From Candidatus Pacearchaeota archaeon (GTDB lineage: Archaea > Nanobdellota > Nanobdellia > Pacearchaeales > GW2011-AR1), in contig JAPLYA010000136.1 of NCBI GenBank assembly GCA_026395775.1, positions 1 through 5,200 of the forward strand: DNA of 5,200 nt, in the 5' to 3' direction. Each line of letters opens with the position of its first letter. Positions within the stretch are counted from its first letter, which is position 1. The position numbers and the translations under genes are program-made. Below are positions 1 to 5,200 of the stretch, in pieces. The notes under the pieces are model-generated. The model did no database searches and was not told the DNA's origin. It saw only the letters and a list, made by a program, of their open reading frames with translations.

Positions 1-15
1 TTCCTCAATTTTTCA

Positions 16-3000
16 TTACTTCAAAGTAAGAATAGCTTTTTTCAACCTCTCAATTTCTTCTGTAACCCCAACAGCATCCTTGCTTTTTACTTTCCCCTCA
101 AATGGTTTCAATCTATTTTTCAAATCCCCAAGTTTTATCTCCAGCTCACTTGTTTTTATGCCTTTTTTCTTTTTTTCTTCAAGAGCTTTTCCAACATCTC
201 TAACCTGTTGTTCAAATGAAACAGCCTCTTCTGGATTTTTCTTTACAAATTTCTCTCTTTCTTTTTTAGCTGTCTCAATTCCTGCTTTAACTTCCTCTGC
301 TTTAATTCTCTCTTTAACTAAATGCTTTGGAGTTTTTCCAGCTTTTTTCCAGGTTTCTTCTACTCTAGGTCTTAATGTTTCTAAATACATATCAGCCATC
401 TGGAATTGTCCCCCCTTTATTTTTGCCTTGGCGAGCTTTATCTCTAGCTCAAGGTCAAGAACATCTATCTCCAGCTTCTTTATTTCAGAAACCTGGAAAT
501 CCAAATCTTCTATTTCTTCAAAGTATTTCTCATACTTGCCAAGCTCTTCATTTGTTAATCTTTTCGTGCTGTGCATCAAAGGCCTGAATGAGACAAAATA
601 AGGCCTGCCTGAATTATATTCTGCATTTACAACCATTCCTGTTCCAATAGGTTCTTTAACAACAGATTTCAAAACATCTTCCCCATACTTCATGCTGACT
701 CTCTCCAAATCTCCTTCATATCTTGTTCCAAGCTGAACTTCAGTTCCTATATTTGCTTTAATCTCTCCAACAAAGTCACTTAATACTTGCGAGATTAAAA
801 CAAGTCCAATTCCCCATTTTCTAAATTCTCTGCATCCTCTCTCCAACTGAACAAACCCCTCGCCGCTTCCTCCAAACTTTGGAAGCAATCTATGCACTTC
901 ATCATAAACAATTAATGTTTTCAAGTCCTTGCTTTCATCTGGCTGGCTCTTAAATATCTGTTGGATAGTCGAGGCAACAACAATCTCCATTTCTTTTGGA
1001 GTTAAATTGCTTATATTGAAAATAGTTATCTCTCCCTCTCTGCCAATATAATCTTTTATATTTATTAATTCATAAGGATCTTTAATTGTTTTAATTGTTC
1101 CATTGAATCCTCTTACATCTTTAACTTTCATGTCAAAATATTTAAATCTCTTCATCATTGTCTTGTCTTCACATGGCTTGAAAAATCCAGTCCATTGAGC
1201 AGTCGGGTCAAATACAATAACACTTTTCTTATGCAACAAAGCCCCTTCAATAATATCCTGAGCTGCAACTGTTTTCCCCCCACCTGTTGCTCCTGCAATT
1301 AAAGTGTGCATCTGAAGTTTATTCAAATCCATAAATGTTCTAACCTCTGTCTCTGCTACTTTTCCTACAAATATTGATGAACCAGATACAGAAGGCAGTT
1401 TATTGAATTCAACTTTTGTCTTGAATCTTTTAGTTCTAAACTCAAGCCATCTGTAATAATAATAGCTTCCAAACCCTCCTGAAGTTAGCACTAATAAAAT
1501 TAAGTAAACCCAGACAGGAATCCATAATATTTTTCTCTGCAATAATGAATATTGAACATTAACATAGGCTATGCTTGATGCCTGCATGCTGCTTTGTTCT
1601 ATATTGCTGTAAGATGCTGTTCCTTTTATCATGTGCTTGCCCACAGGCGTATCTTTAGGAATTGAAAGATTTTTTATAGTAGATATTGTTGTCTCAATAG
1701 CAAGTGCTTCTTCGTTTCTGGCTAAAATTTCTCCTGTATAAATATCCAGCAATTGCAAATCCAACTGGATATCTACTCTTTTTGTTTTGCCAAGGTTTAG
1801 CAAATCTGTCTGCAGTCTTAATATTCCACCAGGCTTAACAGTAGGAGTCAAAGGCTGAATTTTTATATCCAAAAGTTTTCCTTCAGGAGATAATATCCTT
1901 ATCGTCACAGGAATCTTGCCCTCATTTTTCCCAGATTTCAAAATCAAATCCCCATCATAATTTCCAGGCTCAATTAATTTTGGGGCGATAATCTTAATCA
2001 AAACATCTCTTTCTTCATTTGCAGCTAATGCAATCTCAGTTGTTTCAAAAAACAAAAACTGCTTTACATCACTATCTGCACTTAAAGAAATTGTTGCGCC
2101 AGTACTCAAGGTATTAACAACTTTTATTCTAAAGGTAGTAGTCTCTCCTGCAAACATTTCTTTATAAATTGAGGTTGTTTCTATTCTTATTCCTCCAACA
2201 TTAAAATAATTTTTTAGTAACTTCTGTATTTGGTCCAAAGCAGAATCACTCAAAGCTCCCCCGCCTCCACCTCCGCCCCCGCCACCCCCTCCAGAGGTAG
2301 TCACACTCACTGTTGTTTCCTTACAGTCAGCAGAACAAGTCGAAGTTGTGGAACTTGTTACTGCGCCCCAACTTCCCAAACATTTTCTCGAGGTAAAATT
2401 CCAGTTTGCACATTTAACAACTCCCAGGTTTGAAGCAGAATCATAGCCATATCCAGAATAATTAAATATAGCATTAACAACATTATCTTCCAACCCTGTT
2501 GAATTGCTTGCTATTCCAACAAAAGGCTTGTACAAAGTTACTATCTCAGATAAATCTGTTCCCTGAATCTCATGCAAATTGAAGCTAAAATTCAAGTTAG
2601 TCAAGTTCACATTTCTTACAAAAACAGAATTATCCTCCAAAATAACCCGCAAATCATAGAATCTTTTGTTAAGATAAAAGTTTACATCACCCAATGAAGA
2701 AGTTAAATTGCTCATAAAAACCTCTGTTGAATTTGGCCTTAGCAGACTCATGTTCAGATTTGCAATTGGAATTGACTGATAATTGCTGAATACAAACTTT
2801 CTGGTATACTCGTCATAAACTTCAAACCAGTCTGTTGTTGAGTTAAAATTTCCTGTTGTATCATTAGCAGTATAATTAACTAAATATTCCCCTGGAAAAT
2901 CCAGAACAAAAGAATTATTAATATAAAATCCGCTGCTTAATCCAAGGCTTATATTTTCATGAGTTGAATTTGGGTAGATTAATACAGCTAAAGCGCTGTC

Positions 3001-5200
3001 TATAGCAAGGTTGTCTGTTATATTTGCCTGCAGATTTATGCTATTGCTTTTATTAATGTTATTTCTTGTTATATTAAATGCTGGGGGGGTTAAATCTCTG
3101 TAAATAATGGAATTAAAAGCATTCTGAATAATTGTTCCATAATTTACATGAACCATTGCTAAAGTTAGGTCGTAGGTTCTTGCATCTACCAGATTAGGGA
3201 CCATACAATTGATATTCCAGCCAACATTTGAATTCAAGTAACTATAATTAACATTAGTGCAGCTTGAACCTCCAATACTGGCACTCCAGCTGACATTGCT
3301 TGAGATTATGGTATCAGCATAACTCACGTTTGCTAAAATGCTTATATTCATTCCATAAGTTAAATTTATTAAAGGTGAAGAAGCTGTTGGTGATAAGATT
3401 GTTACATTTGTTTTTGTTGCAGTTAAATTTACAGTTATATTTAATTGAGCAGGAGAGGCAGTTGAATTTGTTATATTTATCAAAACAATGTAACTCCCTT
3501 CTTCAGGAGGAGCTGAATAATTTAGCATAAAACTTCTATTTGTTGCAATTGTAACAACAAGGTCCGAAACATTTGCCTCTACAAGTGAAACATTATTTGA
3601 ACTAATAAAAAGTGTCAAATTAACATTGCCTGTATTTTCGATGCTTACTTCCTGCAAATCTCCGGAGCTGGAGGTAGCTCTTGTTGAATTTATCGACCTA
3701 GGAGAAGCACTCCAGGATAAAGTTTCAGGAACAGTCGAATAAACCCCAATTGTTTTTGAGATGTTTTGTTCTGAGATATTTATTATCCCAGAATAATATC
3801 CGGCAGATAAATAACTTGTAGCTTCCAAACTTACATTTATGTTTCTTGAAGAATTAGCAGGAATATTGAAATTAGACTCGTTAAATCTGGCAGTAAGCTG
3901 AGAGCACAATGTTCCAGACAAGCAGCTCAAGTTTATGTTTGTCAGGTTATCATTTCCCGAATTATTTATTGTTAAAATTGTAAAATTACTTGTGCCAGCG
4001 ATAACAGTCAGGTTAATTAAACTTGGGGAATAAGCAATTGACTTATTTGATAATACATTTATAATTAGGGTTTTAGTATCAGTGGAATAAGTGGCATCTG
4101 GATTTCTCCATCTTAAAGTTGTGGTTACATTATACTGCCCAGGCCAAATCAGTTGCGAAATATTAATCTGCCTTATTTCGCTTGGAACAGTATTTCTTGC
4201 AATCTCTCCAAAAGAATAATTAGAAATGATTATGCCTAAGATTTTTGAATAAGTTAAATTAGAGTCATAAGCACTGGTGTTCCCGAGATTATTTGCACTA
4301 AAATTAATATAAAAAATAAATTTATTGTCCTTATCCAAAGAAGATATGTTTACACTTGACACATTCTGGCTTAAACTTACGCTTGTTGCTCCATACGCAG
4401 TAAAATTGTACATAGCAGAGGTATATGGATTAACAGGCTCTGCCAAATCTAAAATATTAACTCTGACACTATAAACTCCTGTAACAACAGGAGTAAAATT
4501 AGCAGTGAAGTTCAAAATTGTCTTCTTTGTTCCTCCAGTATATTCCCCAAAAATATCTTCTAGTGAAGTGGCATTTAGGCTTACAGTCACGCCAGAATAG
4601 CTGACATTAATAACAGTCGCAGTCTTGTTTACTCCAACATCATCTGTTGCTCTTACTTTTATTGTAATATTTTTATTCAGCTCTGCAACATTTCCTAGAA
4701 TATCATCAAAATAAAACAATACATCAGTAACATTTGGAGGCTTCTCTTTGATATAGAATGCTTCCTGCATATTCAAAACAGAAGGATTTGCACTTTCATT
4801 ATAAATTTTAAATAGCACTCCAACATCATTCAAATGAGAGGCATATCCTGTCTGATAAAGCTTGAATGTGACATTTCCTCCTTTAGCAACATTCAAGAAT
4901 AACGGATTTGTTAGCTCATTATTAACAGTGTAATTCTGGGTGAAGATTCCAGCTTCAGTATATAAAGTTGTTCTTCCGGGTTGGTAGCTTAAATTCAAAG
5001 TCAAATTGATATTTCCAATATTAAAAATAGTATAGTTGCCAACATACCCTCCTTCGCTTAATGAGAAATTATAAACATAGCTTAAATTTCCAGAAGGTAG
5101 GATATACCAGCTGCCATTTACAGAAACATTTATATTCAAATTAAGGCTCTGTGTTCCTCCATTTAGGCTTGAAACATTTATTATTCCAGAATAATTTCCA
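16..5200 (-). CDS. Giant membrane-anchored surface glycoprotein with a cytoplasmic HerA/DUF87-type ATPase (5' partial)
   Basis: The minus-strand frame stays open from the right edge to TAA at 16-18, giving 1,727 visible codons. The first possible start is a TTG at 5137-5139, but it is not the true start: the 20 codons upstream also read as coding (GNYSGIINVSS and onward) and match an internal repeat. The N-terminus, any signal peptide and the promoter therefore lie outside. Seen in order: about eight sequon-rich Ig/NEW3-like beta domains (1-949), a Gly12 run (950-961), two further NEW3/CARDB-like domains (962-1203), one membrane helix (1204-1226), a P-loop ATPase (1256-1521; Walker A GATGGGKT at 1283-1290, Walker B D1413-E1414) and a charged helical tail (1530-1707). 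HerA-family ATPases usually form hexamers that move DNA or drive assembly. Here the inferred role is an ATP-driven surface machine, such as DNA or protein transfer, adhesion or envelope assembly. The substrate is unknown and I recognise no named gene. Beyond the stop, 15 bases remain with no clear terminator. Confidence 0.95.
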   Translation of the reverse strand, partial: GNYSGIINVSSLNGGTQSLNLNINVSVNGSWYILPSGNLSYVYNFSLSEGGYVGNYTIFNIGNINLTLNLSYQPGRTTLYTEAGIFTQNYTVNNELTNPLFLNVAKGGNVTFKLYQTGYASHLNDVGVLFKIYNESANPSVLNMQEAFYIKEKPPNVTDVLFYFDDILGNVAELNKNITIKVRATDDVGVNKTATVINVSYSGVTVSLNATSLEDIFGEYTGGTKKTILNFTANFTPVVTGVYSVRVNILDLAEPVNPYTSAMYNFTAYGATSVSLSQNVSSVNISSLDKDNKFIFYINFSANNLGNTSAYDSNLTYSKILGIIISNYSFGEIARNTVPSEIRQINISQLIWPGQYNVTTTLRWRNPDATYSTDTKTLIINVLSNKSIAYSPSLINLTVIAGTSNFTILTINNSGNDNLTNINLSCLSGTLCSQLTARFNESNFNIPANSSRNINVSLEATSYLSAGYYSGIINISEQNISKTIGVYSTVPETLSWSASPRSINSTRATSSSGDLQEVSIENTGNVNLTLFISSNNVSLVEANVSDLVVTIATNRSFMLNYSAPPEEGSYIVLINITNSTASPAQLNITVNLTATKTNVTILSPTASSPLINLTYGMNISILANVSYADTIISSNVSWSASIGGSSCTNVNYSYLNSNVGWNINCMVPNLVDARTYDLTLAMVHVNYGTIIQNAFNSIIYRDLTPPAFNITRNNINKSNSINLQANITDNLAIDSALAVLIYPNSTHENISLGLSSGFYINNSFVLDFPGEYLVNYTANDTTGNFNSTTDWFEVYDEYTRKFVFSNYQSIPIANLNMSLLRPNSTEVFMSNLTSSLGDVNFYLNKRFYDLRVILEDNSVFVRNVNLTNLNFSFNLHEIQGTDLSEIVTLYKPFVGIASNSTGLEDNVVNAIFNYSGYGYDSASNLGVVKCANWNFTSRKCLGSWGAVTSSTTSTCSADCKETTVSVTTSGGGGGGGGGGGGALSDSALDQIQKLLKNYFNVGGIRIETTSIYKEMFAGETTTFRIKVVNTLSTGATISLSADSDVKQFLFFETTEIALAANEERDVLIKIIAPKLIEPGNYDGDLILKSGKNEGKIPVTIRILSPEGKLLDIKIQPLTPTVKPGGILRLQTDLLNLGKTKRVDIQLDLQLLDIYTGEILARNEEALAIETTISTIKNLSIPKDTPVGKHMIKGTASYSNIEQSSMQASSIAYVNVQYSLLQRKILWIPVWVYLILLVLTSGGFGSYYYYRWLEFRTKRFKTKVEFNKLPSVSGSSIFVGKVAETEVRTFMDLNKLQMHTLIAGATGGGKTVAAQDIIEGALLHKKSVIVFDPTAQWTGFFKPCEDKTMMKRFKYFDMKVKDVRGFNGTIKTIKDPYELINIKDYIGREGEITIFNISNLTPKEMEIVVASTIQQIFKSQPDESKDLKTLIVYDEVHRLLPKFGGSGEGFVQLERGCREFRKWGIGLVLISQVLSDFVGEIKANIGTEVQLGTRYEGDLERVSMKYGEDVLKSVVKEPIGTGMVVNAEYNSGRPYFVSFRPLMHSTKRLTNEELGKYEKYFEEIEDLDFQVSEIKKLEIDVLDLELEIKLAKAKIKGGQFQMADMYLETLRPRVEETWKKAGKTPKHLVKERIKAEEVKAGIETAKKEREKFVKKNPEEAVSFEQQVRDVGKALEEKKKKGIKTSELEIKLGDLKNRLKPFEGKVKSKDAVGVTEEIERLKKAILTLK
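19..552 (-). other. C-terminal charged helical/coiled-coil tail
   Basis: Residues about 1530-1707 are almost wholly helix-forming and rich in Lys, Glu and Leu. The first part (about 1530-1580) shows heptad-like hydrophobic spacing (FEEIEDLDFQVSEIKKLEI, then DVLDLELEIKLAKAKI). A hairpin follows, around GGQFQMADMYLETLRPRVEETW, resembling a TPR-like G-x-[FY]-x-x-A turn. Two long charged helices then run to the end (AILTLK). It lies on the cytoplasmic side and could mediate oligomerisation, binding to partners or nucleic acid, or regulation of the ATPase ring. The function is not determined by sequence. Confidence 0.75.
577..1374 (-). other. P-loop ATPase domain, HerA/DUF87 branch of the HerA-FtsK-VirB4 superfamily
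   Basis: Residues about 1256-1521. The lead-in IFVGKVAETEV and LNKLQMHTLIAGATGGGKT is the usual HerA-type approach to Walker A (GATGGGKT, K1289). Next come VIVFDPTAQW (D1311), Walker B TLIVYDEVHRLLP (D1413, catalytic candidate E1414), a Gln motif LVLISQ (Q1451) and GTRYEGDLERV with candidate arginine finger R1473. All key positions are intact, so ATP hydrolysis is expected. The HAS-barrel that precedes this core in classical HerA is absent or reduced to a strand or two: only about 25 residues separate the membrane exit from the domain. Known relatives form hexameric rings that translocate DNA or power secretion. VirB4/TraG-like or other ASCE ATPases are the alternatives, but the DEVHRLLP and TRYEGD context favours HerA/DUF87. 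Confidence 0.88.
1462..1530 (-). other. Single transmembrane helix, N-out/C-in
   Basis: Residues about 1204-1226 (ILWIPVWVYLILLVL, then TSGGFGS) are hydrophobic and uncharged. The segment ends in four tyrosines (1226-1229), then R1230 and a basic stretch with several Arg and Lys (RWLEFRTKRFKTK). The positive-inside rule and the sequon-rich N-terminal side both place the C-terminal ATPase in the cytoplasm. It is the only clear membrane span in the visible protein; a signal peptide would lie beyond the window. Confidence 0.9.
1531..2256 (-). other. Membrane-proximal ectodomain: short helix plus two NEW3/CARDB-like beta domains
   Basis: Residues 962-1203. A short amphipathic helix (about 962-977) leads into a beta domain (about 982-1087) with the NEW3-like pattern: FAGETTTFRIKVVNT early, then APKLIEPGNYDGDLIL near the end. 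A second domain (about 1088-1197) has VKPGGILRLQTDLLNLG, a CARDB/NEW3-like strand pair. Unlike the distal part, it is richer in Lys and Glu, has no cysteine and has one sequon (N1157-L-S). It ends at SLLQRK, directly before the membrane helix. Such domains usually act as spacers next to the membrane; a role in passing a signal or force to the ATPase is inference. Confidence 0.7.
2257..2292 (-). repeat. Poly-glycine run (12 Gly) between distal and proximal ectodomain
   Basis: Twelve consecutive Gly codons (residues 950-961) form a C-rich island on the plus strand within AT-rich DNA. All four codons, GGA, GGG, GGT and GGC, are used in mixed order, so it is not a pure triplet expansion. The preceding residues are Thr/Ser-rich (ETTVSVTTS), and a predicted helix (ALSDSALDQIQKLLKN) follows. 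It probably acts as a flexible hinge or spacer between two parts of the ectodomain that differ sharply in composition. Confidence 0.9.
3778..3801 (-). repeat. Copy B of a 24-bp in-frame repeat encoding GYYSGIIN
   Basis: Residues 447-454 (GYYSGIIN) close the domain at 365-471. The DNA differs from the copy at 5176-5199 at only two positions, one of which changes Tyr to Asn. Both copies are followed by a domain carrying an N-[IT]-G-N-[IV]-N-L-T-L strand, at 40-48 and 502-510. This suggests duplication of a two-domain block, although most of the intervening sequence has diverged. Confidence 0.75.
5176..5199 (-). repeat. Copy A of a 24-bp in-frame repeat encoding GNYSGIIN
   Basis: This 24-base stretch matches 3778-3801 at 22 of 24 positions by eye, in the same reading frame. 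It encodes GNYSGIIN, the presumed last strand of a NEW3-like domain whose body lies beyond the window. It is the best evidence that the gene continues to the right. Confidence 0.75.

Larger units (their letters stand above)
2293..5200 (-). other. Distal ectodomain: about eight tandem Ig-like/NEW3-like domains, densely N-glycosylation-competent
   Basis: Residues 1-949 plus 20 codons upstream. Alternating beta-strand patterns and recurring G-x-Y strand endings suggest units at about 9-133, 135-250, 251-364, 365-471, 472-576, 577-682, 683-782 and 783-949. These boundaries are by eye. Units 1, 4 and 5 share an N-x-G-N-x-N-L-T strand (40-47, 392-400, 502-509), typical of NEW3/CARDB-type folds. Unit 7 opens with LTPPAFNIT, as in many bacterial and archaeal Ig-like surface repeats. 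By hand count there are about 70 N-X-S/T sequons, the acceptor for AglB-type oligosaccharyltransferase in archaea. Cysteines occur only as C406/C412, C627/C645 and a cluster C910/C920/C935/C939, an even set compatible with disulfides. The role is inferred as an extracellular stalk or adhesin; no enzymatic motif is visible. Confidence 0.8.

Noticed and set aside
1..15. Possible ribosome binding site (GAGG, minus strand) for a downstream gene just past the stop
   Set aside because: The core is only four bases, with no start codon visible before the edge. It could equally be chance, so it is not annotated.
375..587. Plus-strand open frame of 70 codons
   Set aside because: It overlaps the same tail in antisense, with no recognisable domain or ribosome binding site.
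80..601. Plus-strand open frame of 173 codons
   Set aside because: It is antisense to the Lys/Glu-rich tail. Reversed AAA/GAA codons yield its Phe/Ser-rich product, which has no plausible fold, and the minus frame is clearly the real one.
2230..2433. Plus-strand open frame of 67 codons over the C-rich island
   Set aside because: It exists because the Gly/Ser/Thr codons of the real gene lack stops in reverse; its Ser/Thr/Cys-rich product is a shadow.
3361..3480. Recurring GTTAAATTTA-like words resembling a direct-repeat array or AT-rich origin
   Set aside because: They are in-frame codons for N-L-T/N-I-T sequons with irregular spacing, so protein composition explains them; no spacer-repeat structure is present.
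3300..3530. Plus-strand open frame of 76 codons, Leu-rich
   Set aside because: It is the antisense of NLT/NIS-type codons in the ectodomain, and its Leu richness follows from AT-rich complement codons.

Overview
The window is almost entirely one gene, read on the minus strand. It is a single open frame from the right edge (5200) to a TAA stop at 16-18, giving at least 1,727 codons with the 5' end cut off. The DNA is AT-rich. The protein is a large surface glycoprotein of archaeal type: Asn/Ser/Thr-rich beta domains full of N-X-S/T sequons, joined through one membrane helix to a cytoplasmic HerA/DUF87-type ATPase. Low G+C, very dense sequons, NEW3/CARDB-like repeats and a HerA-like ATPase together suggest an uncultivated archaeon, possibly of the DPANN group (Woesearchaeota/Pacearchaeota-like). 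That placement is inference; no marker gene is present.

Residues are numbered from a TTG codon at 5137-5139, used only as a ruler. Twenty further in-frame codons lie upstream of it before the window ends. In protein order: (1) about eight Ig-like or NEW3-like domains, residues 1-949 (DNA 5139-2293), very rich in sequons and with eight cysteines; (2) a run of 12 glycines, residues 950-961 (2292-2257); (3) two membrane-proximal NEW3/CARDB-like domains, residues 962-1203 (2256-1531), with one sequon; (4) one transmembrane helix, about 1204-1226 (1530-1462); (5) a short basic linker, then a P-loop ATPase of the HerA/FtsK/VirB4 superfamily, about 1256-1521 (1374-577), with intact Walker A, Walker B, a downstream Gln motif and an Arg candidate; (6) a charged, Lys/Glu-rich helical and coiled-coil tail, about 1530-1707 (552-19).

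The likely topology is N-terminus outside and C-terminus inside, so one polypeptide links a glycosylated surface stalk to an ATPase of a family that usually pumps or unwinds DNA or assembles hexamers. The substrate is unknown. No second gene, RNA gene, CRISPR array, insertion sequence, promoter or terminator can be supported. Only 15 bases lie beyond the stop, too few to show the next gene. The plus-strand open frames are antisense shadows.
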